Part shown: positions 1 to 12,495 of the stretch, piece after piece
Numbering within the stretch: position 1 is the first letter of the stretch
Layout of the letters: each line of letters begins with the position of its first letter
Assembly (NCBI RefSeq): GCF_030867145.1
Contig: NC_134429.1
Coordinates: 17,469,115 to 17,533,114, forward strand
DNA: 64,000 nt
Direction: 5' to 3'
Origin: Opisthocomus hoazin
Lineage: Eukaryota; Chordata; Aves; Opisthocomiformes; Opisthocomidae
Made by a program: the position numbers and the translations under genes
The notes under the pieces: generated by a model
What the model was told of the DNA's origin: nothing
The model's input: only the letters and a program-made list of their open reading frames with translations
Databases searched by the model: none

Positions 1-1637
1 TCTCAAGAAGCACTAAAGGACCCATTAAGTGTGATCCCTCTTTCCAGTTATTTACAACTGCCAGAAGAATCCAGGCTGGCTGTCCTGACTTGGCCTCGCT
101 TGGGCTGCGTGCGCCGTGCCTGGGGAGGGAAGGTGCTGAGCCAGGGCAGCGTGCTTCTGGCCCTGGCAGGTCCAAGCCTCTCTCGGCCCCGCAGCAGGGC
201 AGCTCCTGTGCTGGTTGCACCAACAGCCCTGTTGTGTGTGGCAGGGCTTGGTGAGCACAGGTCTGCGCAGTTAGAAAGCCACTGTTACTTGAATGTAGTA
301 GCCCAGGAGTCGCTGTTAGCATGTTTTATTCTGGGCAATTAAAATGCTGGTTATAGTGTGAACTTAAAACACTGCGCACCATGAGTATAGTTGTATGTTT
401 TTTAGTTGCTTTAATACATGTTTCCATGCCTTTTGGCTTTCACATGACAGCTTGATCATCTTTCCAAGCTCCTGAAGGCTATGAACTTTAGAAGTGTAAG
501 ATAGTCTTATGGTCATTTGACTCCAGGAGTTTGGGTGTTGCACGCCAGGATTTACAGCATAAGCATGGGAGCTGGCAGGTCTCTGGGGTTACTACTGTGG
601 GTAACCATGCAGTGTTCCTGAAAATAACCTGTGTCTTTAGTGTCCTACTAGAGTAGAAATACCTATTGCAGTATGCTACCTGTAAGAGATCATCAACCAG
701 CAAAGCTCTGCAAAGTGTTACTGAGCAATTTGAGTCGTGAATTTTTAAAAGCCAGCAAGAAGTCACATCCTTCTGCCCTCACACCAGCTTGTTTGGATAC
801 TGATTTCTTGTTTTAGAGGAAGTAGAAATTTCTCCCTAACACTTTGAGTTTGTTTCCAAATCTGAAATAGCACACGATATTTCTTTGCATGTGTTGTGTT
901 GAAGTACTTGGCAGACCCTGCTAGGAGAAAGCTGCTTTTAAGAAGATGAACTACTGAGAGCCCCCAAATCATCTGCCAACTCTGTAGGCAAGACAGCCTG
1001 CTGTTAGCCCTCTTGGACTCCTAAAATGCTTTGCTGTTAAGCAGTTAATAAGCTAGATCCTCAAAGCACCAGGAGGTAGGCAGCCTGCACTGCCAAGGCC
1101 TGCCACGCACGCATGGTTGGTTCCCTGCTGTATTTGAATGGAAATGGTGAAACAATCCAGGCTCACTGAATGAACTCCAGCATGGGAATGCTTCTGCAGC
1201 TTAGCCACAGAGATCACTTCTGTCCTAAGTTTCAGATATGTGAGTGCAATATTGACAGCCTTGGTGAAGGGACAGCATTGCTTATGAACAGAGAGGTAGT
1301 GGGCCAAATGTCTTTCTCTAATGGCTCTTGGAGAAAGCTAGATTCCTGGGCACGAGGTGCAGTGATGGATTTTGTACCTCTCCACCTACTCAGTGAAGCA
1401 ATGGCACCTGTGTTTTTTCCTGTGTTCTGCTGAAGTGTAAGGAAAACATACACAGCTTATTCAGTGGCGGGAAGATCACATTAAATCTTCAGCTGGAGCA
1501 GAAGGGTTTGGGTGTGAGGTTTCGTTTTGCCCTGTGGTCCATCAGGAATCGCTCTGGTCTCACATGGGAAAAAGACCTCTTCTTGAAGAGGAGTGCTGAT
1601 GTCAGCTGCGTGTCTAATGTTGTTCTCTAACTACTAG

Positions 1638-4600
1638 GTGTGGCCTCCAATGTGGTTCCAATGTTCCTTGGAGAATTGGCCCCCAAAAATCTGAGAGGTG
1701 CTGTTGGAGTAGTACCCCAGCTCTTCATCTCCATTGGGATCTTTGTAGCTCAGATCCTTGGTCTCGACATCATCCTTGGGAATGCTGAAGGTAAAGCCCT
1801 AGCTTGGGACTCTTCTGGGGGCTCCAGTGAAGAAAGATTTCTCACAGTTGTCATCTTGTCTCATGTGTTGCAGGCTGGCCCATACTGCTGGGGCTGACTG
1901 GGATCCCATCACTAATCCAGCTCCTTACCTTGCCCCTTTTCCCTGAGAGTCCCAGATATCTGCTGATACAAAAGGGCGATGAAGAGAAAGCACGACAAGG
2001 TACAGCATCATCCTTTAATGAAAGGGGAGGTGGAATGGGATAGATCTGGCTGTGGGACATGACTGACAGCAACCAACAGTGAAGCAAGCAAGTGTGAAAT
2101 TCTTCACTGATATGTTGCTGGTGGGTGGAATTCCTGCAACGTTGCTTCTTTCTCTGCATATGTGAATCCCTGACTTCCCACTGTAGAAGCACTGCTGCCC
2201 ATGTTGTTCTGACTTGATTTGAAGCAGGAGAACTCACTGTAGACTTGTTCCCTGGGGTCCATAACTCACCTTCCTCTCCCAACTAGCTCTGCAGAAGCTG
2301 AGAGGCTGTGAAAATGTGGATGATGAGATGGAAGAAATGCGCCAAGAAGAGCGGTCAGAAAAGGAAAGACATTTCTCTGTGTTCAGCCTGTGCACTTTCA
2401 GAGGCTTGCGATGGCAGCTCGTCTCTATCACTGTCATGATGATGGGCCAGCAGCTCTCGGGGATTAATGGGGTGAGTGGGAAGGCATGTGGGAAAGGCCA
2501 GTGGGGTGAGTGATAAAGGGATGGGACTTCAGAGTGGATGATGTGGGGCAGTGCTGACACAGGAGCTAGAACCAAGGACACAGGAGTACCCCTTCATCAG
2601 GGATACTGGTTCTGCATCATGTTGTTTGGCTGACTCTGGCCAGTACCGAATCCAGTACACACATGTACTAGATATAGAGATATAGTCTGGGCACTTTTAG
2701 AGTAAGGTGCTTGTGCCTGGATCTAAACATCAATGTCTCCAGAAATTAAAGAATTCAGTTCTCAGGCTTCTGTGTACTGGTTCCAGGATGTAAAAGCAGC
2801 CACAATGGGATTCCTGTGTTCTGCCTCTGGCCACATATAAACACAGCTGTGGTTTTGCTGCAGGTCTTCTACTATGCAGACAGAATCTTCCAGTCGGCAG
2901 GCGTGGACAGCAACACTGTGCAGTATGTCACTGTGTCGATAGGTGCCATCAACGTTGTCATGACTTTGCTTGCTGTAAGTTTCTGTTAGGGCTCTTCAAG
3001 GTCTACCTTGTCCGGTCTCCCCTGTCCGTCCCTGTTTAAATCAGGTTGTTACCTACACCTACTGTGACCTGCTTGGCACAAGAGATGCCCTGCACTGTCC
3101 CTTTTCTGAAGGCAGCTGTGTTAAAATCATTGATCACACTGATTTCTCACATGCCTCAAGTTTTCAGTCTCTGGTTTCCAGGCTGATATGCCCCCCCTTT
3201 TGCTGCCCAGTTTTACCATGCATGGCTTCCACGCGGTTCTCACTGGGACTGGGTACTGAGGAATGGCTTGCCCGTTGTCTCAGTGTTATCGACACATCCA
3301 GCTTTTTGCAGTTTCTGGGTGACTTTGTGCCCACAATCCATCAGTAGGTGGTGCAGATCTCACTGAATTTCTTAAGAGACAAAGACTACCTGAATAAATT
3401 TTTCTGGAATAAGAAGTGCTGTGCCCCAAGTGTCTGATCTCTCACCCTCTGCTCTTTCTTTCAGGTTTTCATCGTGGAATCCCTGGGGAGGAGGATCCTT
3501 CTTCTTGCTGGCTTTGGATTGTGCTGTGCCTCCTGTGCAGTGATAACTTTGGCCCTTAATCTGCAGGTGTGTAGTTGAAGGGCTCGGGTGCTCCTACCCG
3601 TGCATTTCTGGACCTTGCAAGGAACAGGCGATTGTTATATTTTGAAGTTGCTTATACACCCTGGGCGGGAGGGGACAGGTGTATCTACCTAAAGCAAACC
3701 CAGGAAAAACAACGATCCTGCTTGTCTGAATACTACTTCCAGTGTGTCATGTGCATCATGCCTGTTTATATCCACTTGTTGGAAGAAGGATCATAGCCAG
3801 GCTATGGTTTTCATGGCTATATATGGACATACCTGGCCATGGAGGGTGACACTGGCTTTAGAATGCCTTCAAATCTTACTACAAATAATGCCTGGGATGT
3901 GTTGGGGATGTTCAGACAGGAACCACATCTAACCTGTGATTAAATTCTTCACAGAACACTGCCTCATGGATGTCTTACATCAGCATAATGTGCGTCGTTG
4001 TGTACATCATTGGACACGCTATTGGAGCCAGTAAGTATGCACAGTTTAGTCCAGTCTCCTCCACAAGCCGGGTAAAGCCCACTGTTACGCTAAATTTCAA
4101 CACAAAAGTTTTGTGGAGCTAATCCAAGGAGATGGAATTTCTTTTCTGTGTGGCCATGCACCTTGCCAGTTGTCAGCTATGCTTATGTTCCAGTGATTTG
4201 CTGGCTGTGTCCGCGAGGCAGGGGAACATCTGGCTATCAAGAGCAAAGGCACGATTGTGTTTGTGCCTGAGATGCCCCCAGTGAGACCTGGAGCAAAAAT
4301 ATGCTGAGACCATGAGCCCTATCAACTGGGCAGAGATGTTGCGTGATTGCACCTATAGGCAGCAAATCAAATTAGAAGCAACCCAAACTATAAGCGTGGT
4401 CCTGCAGATCACTTTGCAGGAAGGAGCTGTGCAGATGGATGTGGATATTGGGAAAGTGTTGTCTTGACTCGGCTGCTCAGCGTGGTAGGGTTGTCTGTTT
4501 AGCTTGGAAAGCCCTGCCAGATCCTTGCTGGATGCAGTGATGCGGTTTTTGATGCTCCTGTAAAGGTGTAACTGGCAGATGGAATGACACCCAACCTTCC

Positions 4601-6140
4601 CTTTTCCGTTTCTGTCATCAGGCAGACTCAAGAGCCAGGGTTAGGGGGGCTGCTGGAGGGAGACCACCAGACCAGCCAGACCCATGGTGTGACCCTGTTC
4701 TGATGGGTGCCACAGTGCAGAGCATGAGCCAGAGGGCTTGTACCATAAGTTGTTTTTCTAGCACCTGCATGTGTTGAGGTGTTTATCTTGCCTTTTTTAA
4801 GAAGCAATCACTTGCTTAGTTTCTGCTCCTAGGGTGCTCTCTGCAGAGACAGTTTGTGTTTATCAACCTTATTTTACAATTTGTGCAGGAGGTGGGTTCA
4901 TGCCTAAGGTGCGGCCATGGAGAGAAGTTGATTGTTGTGTGTGAACTTAGAAAAGTCATTTAGCTGCCTTGTTGTTTTTTTTTTTTTTTAAATTTAATCC
5001 CATATTGGATTGATTGGGTGTTTCTGAACACTAGTAACTTAGAAACCATCGCCTGCCACTGAAATGCACCCTGTAATCTAGGAATTCAGAGGGGGTGAAT
5101 TGCTTTTGGGTTTTCAAAATATACAACTACCTTCCAGGTCCAATTCCCTTTGTGATGATCACCGAGATGTTCATGCAGTCATCCCGGCCCGCTGCGTTCA
5201 TGGTCGGTGGGTCTGTGCACTGGCTATGCAACTTCACCGTGGGGCTTGTGTTCCTCTACATGGAGGTAAGATGCGATCACACAACAGGGCAAGACTTCAG
5301 CTTAAAACTAGTATCTTCACCACTGTGTTCTTAAGGAGCCTTTCTAATCCTGAGAGCTGTAAATGCCCAAGTTCATTACCAGCACCTGTATGCAGGATTA
5401 TATATTAGGGGCAAGAAACTGATGTTACTCAGTGTTTTTTTTTTTTTATCACATCTGTTTGTTGCATTTGCTTTAAAAGAAAGCAGTTGCCTTCTGGGTA
5501 AATGTCTGGTCCTGAATTCGGGAGCATGGATATGACTGCAAATTTCCCATCTTAAATTTCAGCCAATTTTAGCTTTTGTTCTCTAGATCACCGGTTCAAC
5601 TGATCCCTAGCAGTAGTGAGCCATAAACTGCTACAGTTGTGGATTTTAGCCTGGCAAAAGGAAGCTGAGCTTAGTTTCATTTATGTAACAGACCCTCATC
5701 CTCTTTTTCCAATGAATCTGTGGTGGTTTCCACTAAATCCATGGTGGTGGTAGGAGAAGACAGAATCTAGAACGACTCCTAACTTGCGCACATCACTGGG
5801 GCTGCTTTTTTGTAGCTATTGCAGGGTTTAGCATGTCCAAATCATCTAATGTACACAACTGGAGTATTCCTCTGATCCTTGCTGTTTTCATTCGTTGCCT
5901 TAGGCTGGACTGGGGCCCTACAGCTTCCTCATCTTCTGTGCCATCTGCCTCGCCACTATACTTTACGTCTTCTTTGTTGTTCCTGAGACAAAGAACAAAA
6001 CCTTTATGGAAATCAACAGGATCATGTGCAGGAACAACAAGGTGGGTGTTCTGGAAGACAAAGAGCAGCTTGAGGATTTCAACACTGCCCCAGGTGAGCA
6101 GGCAGAGAAGAACGAAAGCTTCAGCAGTACGATGCCATGA
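1638..6140 (+). CDS. SLC2A5: SLC2A5-like facilitative hexose transporter, copy A (exons 5-12, 5' part outside window)
   Basis: Class II GLUT of the major facilitator superfamily; GLUT5 carries fructose across the plasma membrane. Exons, all with GT-AG sites and matching phases: 1638-1790, 1874-1999, 2287-2471, 2864-2974, 3465-3566, 3955-4030, 5138-5265 and 5904-6140 (stop TGA 6138-6140). The translation keeps the family signatures in order: [75 protein letters not shown] and VPETKNKTF. Relative to human GLUT5 this copy keeps the conserved residues where copy B differs. Exons 1-4 are predicted about 3.7 kb or less left of the window. SLC2A7 is the main alternative, since in mammals it lies next to CA6, but the residues after RGA resemble GLUT5 more. 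The locus is certain; the exact paralog name is less so. Confidence 0.9.
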
Positions 6141-6272
6141 CCCAGCGCAGTGTTTGGCCTGGCTCAGATGCTTTTCAGGATCTGTTCAGCAGGAGAACAA
6201 ATACGTTAATTCATGGTTTCATTTTGTTCTTTATTCAGACCTTCTGCAAACTTCCCACAGCAGGAGTTTCTA

Positions 6273-6278
6273 AATAAA
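6273..6278 (+). terminator. AATAAA poly(A) signal after SLC2A5 copy A
   Basis: AATAAA lies 133 bases after the TGA stop and is conserved at 23684-23689 in copy B. It gives the nearest plausible 3' end. A further AATAAA at 9362 could serve a longer 3' UTR. Confidence 0.5.
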
Positions 6279-9200
6279 CCGTTGACTTGAGTGTTCTCAT
6301 TGTAAGCAGCAGGACTGTTCTGCTTCATGGCATAGCCACTGCCAAGGCAAATTACGCGTTCATGGTATTTGTCACAGGGAAAGAGCAATGTCCTCAGCCA
6401 GCTCAGTTCCTGTGATCAAGTAACCTGTGTCATAAGGTGATGGATGTCCCTGACAACCTGACTGACAACACCAGCCACAGCGCTGGGGCTGGGGTTTGGT
6501 CAGTCATGTGCAAGGAGTGCACTGTATTCCTCTGAGGAACTGCCGTTCATGTATTTGAGGGTCCAGCACCAGTGATGCCAGGCCTTTGCTCTGGAACGGA
6601 AAGAATGTCAGTTGTTCTGAGGAACTTTGTTAGAAGGGCTGATAATGCCATTTATCCTGTCAGCTCTTGTCCTTCCTTTGTCTGCTTCAAAGGACTGTTG
6701 AACTGGAAGTACATGTCACTATAACCTTACTCCCACCCTGCTCACCGAACTCTCTCCTCCAAGTCAAACCTAGTCCTCGACTGTTGCTGAGTCTTTCCAA
6801 AGCCTTATTCTTGAGGTTAGGAGTCATCCATCTGGCTGATGCTTATTCACAGCCAACTTACAATCATAGAATCATAGAAAGCTTTGGGTTGGAAGGGACC
6901 CCTAGAGGTCATCTAGTCCAACCCCCCCACAGCGAGCAGGGACACCACTAACTAGATCAGGTTGCTCAGAGCCCTGTCCAACCTGGTCTTGAATGTTTCC
7001 AGGGATGGGGCCTCCACTACCTCTCTGGGCAACCCGTTCCAGTGTTTCACCACCCTCATCGTAAAGAATTTCTTCCTTATATCCAGCCTAAACCTACCCT
7101 GTTTTAGTTTAAAACCATCACCCCTTGTCCTGTCACTGCTGTCTCTACTAAAAAGATTGTCCCCACCTTTCCTATAGGCTCCCTTTAAGTACTGAACGGC
7201 TGCAATCAGGTCTCCCCGCAGCCTTCTCTTCTCCAGGTTGAACAAGCCCAACTCTCTCAGCCTGTCCTCATAGGAGAGGTGCTCCAGCCCTCGGATCATT
7301 TTTGTAGCCCTCCTTTGGACCCGCTCCAACAGTTCCATGTCCTTCTTGTGCTGAGGTCTCCAGAGCTGAACGCAGTACTCCAGGTGAGGTCTCACCAGAG
7401 CAGAGTAGAGGGGCAGAATCACCTCTCTCGACCTGCTGGCCACGCTTCTCTTGATGCAGCCCAGGACACGGTTGGCCCTCTGGGCTGCCAGCGCACATTG
7501 CCGGCTCATGTCCAGCCTTTCGTCTATCAGTACCCCCAAGTCCCTCTCAGCAGAGCTGCTCTTGATCCTTTCATCCCCCAGCCTGTATTGGTACCGGGGG
7601 TTACCCCGACCCAGGTGTAGGACCTTGCACTTGGCCGTGTTGAACCTCATGAGGTTCACACAGGCCCACCTCTCCAGCCTGTCCAGGTCCCTCTGGATGG
7701 CATCCCGTCCTTCTGGTGTCTCGACCGTACCACTCAGCTTGGTGTCATCTGCAAACTTGCTGAGGGTTCACTCGATGTCGCTGTCCATGTCATTGATAAA
7801 TATATTGAACAGCACCGGTCCCAGTACGGACCCCTGAGGGACTCCACTCGTCACTGGTCTCCATCCAGACATTGAGCTGTTGACCACTACCCTTTGGCTG
7901 CGACCATCCAACCAATTCCTTATCCACCGAACGGTCCACCCATCAAATCCATGGCTCTCCAATTTAGGGAGAAGGATGTTGTGGGGGACCGTGTCAAAGG
8001 CTTTACAAAAATCCAGATAGATGACATCCATAGGCTTTCCCTTGTCCACCCTTGTTGTTACACAATCATAGAAAGCCACTAGGTTGGTGAGGCAGGACTT
8101 GCCCTTGGTGAAGCCATGCTGGGTGTCTCGAATCACCTCCCTGACCTCCATGTGCCTTAGCATATCTTCTAGGAGGATCTGTTCCATGATCTTCCCAGGC
8201 ACAGAGGTGAGGCTGACAGGTCGGTAGTTCCCAAGGTCTTCCTTTCTACCCTTTTTGGAAAGGGGCACAATGTTTCCCTTTTTCCAGTCACTGGGAACTT
8301 CCCCTGACTGCCATGACTTTTCAAATATCATGGAGAGTGGCTTGGCAACTACATCAGCCAGTTCCCTCAGGACTCTGGGATGCATCTCATCAGGTCCCAT
8401 GGACTTCTGTACATTTAGGTTCTGCAGGAAGTCCCGAACCTGGTCTTCACTTACAGCTGGAGGGATTTTACCCTCCTGGTCTCCTTCATGCCATTCATTG
8501 ACTCGGGAGGGGTGAGGAGAGAGGTTGCCAGTGAAGACTGAGGCAAAAAAGTTGTTGAGTACCTCAGCTTTCTCCTCATCTGCTGTTGCCAGTTTGCCGG
8601 TCTCGCTCATGAGCGGGGGTACGCTTTCTTTGACCATTTATTCCAGTGGCACTCTAGTCTTTGCGCTATTTAGCTCACTTCACTCCCTAGTGTTTATGCC
8701 TCTGTTGCTGAAGAGCAACAGTCCCTCTCTTCATCCTTTAACAACCCCCATATCCCTACTCTGTACATGAGCCATTTGTCCCCCAGAGATACATGGTACT
8801 GAACTCAGCAAGAACCTTCCTGCTGCGTTGCAGGAGTCAAATTCATGTTGATTCCTGTGCAGTGGGCTACAGGGTGGAGCCTGTGTTTGCAAACATGTCC
8901 AAACTCATCTTTAGCTTCTGACATTGAGTTGCTTAAATTTAGTTTTTGTAATAACTCTGCTCTCAGGTACTTGAACCCACTCAAAAAAGTCTTTGTGTGG
9001 TTTAGAGCTTGGTCCTTCTACTGGTTTCTGGTTGTGTCTCCCAAGGGCACCATTCCATCTGAAGGCTAAACTGGTTTGGAAAAGCTCTGAGTCTGATTAG
9101 TGCTGACTCTCAGAAGTAAGTACACAGTGATAAAAATTGAATGTTTCTTAAAGTATTTATTAGTTCAAGGGGTTTTGGTGTTAATTATGGCATAATTTAA

Positions 9201-10044
9201 GATGAGGAAATTCAATTTAATGAATTGTTATGCAGGGCTGCTGCCCTCTGTTTTGAGAAAAGTTTAGTTGTTGAACAGCCTGGCACTGATTTTGTTGTTG
9301 TCCGAATAAGCGTGATCGTGTGTGCAGATATGAAAAATGTATATAACCACGCAAGCAGACCAATAAAGGGGAATCGGCTGTGCATTGTATCAATGTGTGA
9401 GAGTCATTCCTGTACCTGCATGGATGCTGAAACTCGGCAATGTGTTTTATACCTGCCCTCAAACTTGTGACGTATACATGTTGAAAAAGAAGCTGTTTCC
9501 ACGCTCAGTCTGTGTCCATTTACAGGAAAGGCAGCACGCCACTGATCAAAGCGCAGTGAGTGCAGAGGAGCAGACTCTGTCCCGCCAGGGCTGTGGGCAC
9601 CCGTTCCTACGCGATACGTCTGCAGGGGAAGGGCTGGTGGTTTGATGCTGAGGAGTGGGAAGGAAGGGCGCGTGCAGGGAAGGTGGTGAGAAACTGAGTC
9701 TGGGTGAAGGATGAGAGACACATTTTACTTGAGAAAATGGCTCCTTTGACCGAATAGAGTGGCCCTTTGGTATGTAGGCAGATCTATGTATGGGGACCTG
9801 CCGAACTGCTGGGAGGGATGTGACAATATGATGTGCTGGGCTGTGCCAAGTTCTGCTCTGTTCTTTGTCTTTGTCCCGCTGATGGAGGCTTTGCTCCCAT
9901 CTACCTACTTGGGAAAATGACCTGGAGCACTAGCAGGTGCGTAGTGAGCCTATGTAAAGCAGAATAAACAAGCAAATAATCTAAGTTTTCCTCAGTTTCC
10001 CCAGCAAGCAGTTTGGATTCTTCTGCTATAAAAAAAGATGTTGG
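6279..10044. other. Convergent gap between SLC2A5-A and CA6-A 3' ends
   Basis: Apart from the CR1 at 6861-8633 this stretch holds no recognisable exon. Its two flanks match 23690-25685 in copy B. TTTATT at 9156-9161 (AATAAA on the minus strand) is a candidate poly(A) signal for CA6, about 0.9 kb beyond its stop. Short open frames here lack splice context or family motifs. Confidence 0.6.
6861..8633 (-). mobile_element. CR1 non-LTR retrotransposon, 5'-truncated, only in copy A
   Basis: The element lies on the minus strand. Its 3' end is at 6861, with the reverse complement of the ATTCTATG tail, and its truncated 5' end is at 8633. The minus-strand reading frame encodes the reverse transcriptase domain ([37 protein letters not shown] box) and the C-terminal region ([26 protein letters not shown]). 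The frame is open from 8637 to 6952 except for one TGA at 7768-7770, where CR1 proteins usually have Cys just before TLSKFADD. The empty site in copy B (24272-24274) shows that 3 bp were lost and no target duplication was made. Full-length CR1 is about 4.5 kb, so most of the 5' part is missing. Confidence 0.95.
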
Positions 10045-11932
10045 TCACTGGCAGCTGGTGTCAGACTCCAGAACTACCCCACCCAAGAGGGTCATGGCAG
10101 TTTCTCCCCAGGCTATGACATCTCCCTTCAGTTGCCCTGGTTTGCACAGTGCAAGTGCCCGAACATCTGCAGGACTGAGAACTTGGCTCCACATGTTCAC
10201 ATGAGTCATCCATCCTGCAAAACTGTTGGAGAACGTCCCAAGAAGAATGTCTCTGTCTTTCCCAAGGACAAGCGTCCCTCCAGCCTGGCTCACGTACCCT
10301 TTCTGGATACTCTGTGCTTTACCAGCTGCTCCATTCAGCCATAAATTTGCCATTCCAGACTGGGAGGCCCATGCCATGCAGTAGTGCAGCCAATCTTGTG
10401 TCTTGTGGTATAGGGGGAAGCTGATGAAATGGCCTCCTATCCATAATCCCACATCTGTGCCCACGGTCAGCACTAGCTCCTTGTCCCTCTCGTGTGTGGA
10501 GTAGGAGAGAACAGTCTGACTGCCAGCGTGCTGGGCTTTTGTCCAGAAGCATAGGGTGAAGGCTTGGAGAGACATATCGTGGAGGGGATGAACGTTCACA
10601 AAACTCTCAATGTTTTCCACAGGGAAGTAGAAAGCTGGAAAATTGCTGGATTTAATACCTGAAATAACCAAAAAAGCCAGCTGTTACGCTTCCTGCTGTG
10701 CTTATAAATCACCCCAAATCCTGAAGAACACACCCATAGGAACTGGCAGGGCTGTGGCAGTCTTAGCTGTCTTCAGTCACAGCTACTGGCATGTGTTGTA
10801 CCAACAGGGAAGGGGCTTGAAATGATGAAGAGCTCAGTGCCCTCACCCAATTATTTGGGGAAAACCCCGCTTTTTTTCCCCTCTTTCTCTTTTCTCTTGT
10901 GTAAAGTAGAGATGATTATTTATCTGAAGGGAACTGTGAGCTTAAATCCCTCACTGTTTGTACAGATGTGCTTAGGTCTTGCAGGAGAAAGCTGCTGTTG
11001 CTGCGAGAGTAGCTAGATTAGGGCTAACTTTAATGATGCTGTAGTTCAAGAATTTCCATCAGCAGGCCTAGATGTGACACAAAATTCTACCTGCACGTAT
11101 TGGTACCAAATCTGTTCATGATACAGGCCATCCAGGACAGCAGGGCATGGGGTCTTTATCCTTGGGAGGTAAGCTGGACTCCAGAGTAGATGTGTGTTTC
11201 TTACCTATGTGGCTCACTCCATTCAGCAACTGTCTCTTCATGTCTTGGAGCTGCATCTGGATTTGTTCCAGTCTGAGGCTGAATTCTTCTGGATCGCATT
11301 GTTCTAGAGCAATCAGACAGCTGAATTTACAGAAGGCCAGGACCTGCACATGGTAGATCTGCTTTCTAGCAGAAGGTCTGGGGAGAACCTTTCTTTTAAA
11401 ACGCAGTGTCTCACCTCCATATGGTGCCTGCCTAATCAGCCATCCCAGAGCTCTTTCTGCCATGGTCAGTGTACCTCACCATATGGATGCAGACACACCT
11501 GAACCTGGTGTTCTTGTGGGGCCAGGTAGCACCATGGATCTTGGCAGATCTGTGTGACACCACTGCAGTCAAAACCAGGGGCTGACACCCAACCTTCAGC
11601 CACCCCTGCACCATTAGAAGCAAGACGTGTTGGCAGGGGTGAGCAGGCATGTGGGCCATCTCCACCTGATGCATGGGGACACTGCTACTCCTGGGAAGGG
11701 TGACCTCCACCATGCCTAGCTTAAGTGATTTGCAGCTTAACTCCTTCCACACAGGCTTCTTGCCCCTGCTAGGGGAAAGTCTGAGCCCTGTCTGCTGACT
11801 GCCTTTACCTTGGGTGAGGTTGGGTCTGAAGGAGGACTCCACCACTCGCCCGTTGAGGGGCTGAGCATGCCGGTAATCATTGCGCAGCGTTCTGTTTTGC
11901 CAGTCCAGCAAGGTGTTCTCCAGGAGGCTGAT
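10045..11932 (-). pseudogene. CA6: CA6 3' fragment, copy A (exons 7-9 only)
   Basis: Three minus-strand exons match CA6-B exons 7-9: 11809-11932 (end of the carbonic anhydrase domain, [18 protein letters not shown]), 11205-11303 (linker rich in charged residues and Gln) and 10045-10658 (pentraxin domain, stop 10045-10047). All three are open, have intact splice sites and encode protein identical to copy B. Exons 1-6, with the signal peptide and all zinc ligands, are missing because the duplication junction at 12495 falls in intron 6. This piece cannot make a carbonic anhydrase. An ATG at 11974 reads in frame through the exon 7 acceptor, so a shortened pentraxin-type product is conceivable, but I see no promoter and no signal peptide. 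Confidence 0.85.
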
Positions 11933-12495
11933 CTGTGAGTAATGCAGCCTTGTTATGGAGGGCAACGAGAACAACAGTTTTGCCTAGAAGTGCAGTGCAG
12001 ATCCTGCAGCTCAGGATTAAACCTGCAATGTTTTACAGAGGAACCCATGGGGTCTCTTGCTGAGTATTTGCAAGGGAAAGGAACAGAACATGAGGGCTCT
12101 TATCAGCTAATTCGTGATAAAAGTATGTTGTCTGAATGAAGTTTGTAACACCTGCCTGATAGTATGCATGGATGGAGGTTTTGCTGCTATTCTGTAGCGT
12201 ACTGCTTTCTCACGAGTACCTAGTAGCCTTCTCCCTGCCCAAAAGTGTATTTCTTTTTCAAATGAAAACACACCGTGACCCTCCACTACCGTAGTCTCCA
12301 CTTTAGCTTGTTCTTCTCCTAGAAGAAAATGTTTCTGATGGAGTAAGCTTATTTTACTTGTGTTACTTTTGTTCCTGCTAAAGCCTCGCAATGCCTCTGA
12401 CAGCCTGGACAAACCCTCTCCTGTCACGCAGCCAAAACTCACAGCCGGCCACCCCTGAAATGACTCCATCTAGCTGTATGACGTAAGCATAGACA

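Larger units (their letters stand above)
1..12495 (+). repeat. Tandem duplication unit, copy A (right part)
   Basis: This stretch aligns almost base for base with 17394-28176. The offset is 17393 at the left, 17413 near SLC2A5 exon 11, and 15641 after a CR1 element present only here. Homology stops sharply after the shared bases ending at 12495/28176, inside CA6 intron 6. The left end runs out of the window. With a period of 17393, a head-to-tail model puts the start of this unit about 4.9 kb left of position 1. Differences are scattered substitutions plus a few indels, for example a net 43-bp shortfall near 12340 and a short segment missing near 4700. The copies are direct repeats in the same orientation. 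Confidence 0.95.

Noticed and set aside
6952-8637. Two long minus-strand open frames that look like genes
   Set aside because: They are the CR1 reverse transcriptase and C-terminal region, not host genes.
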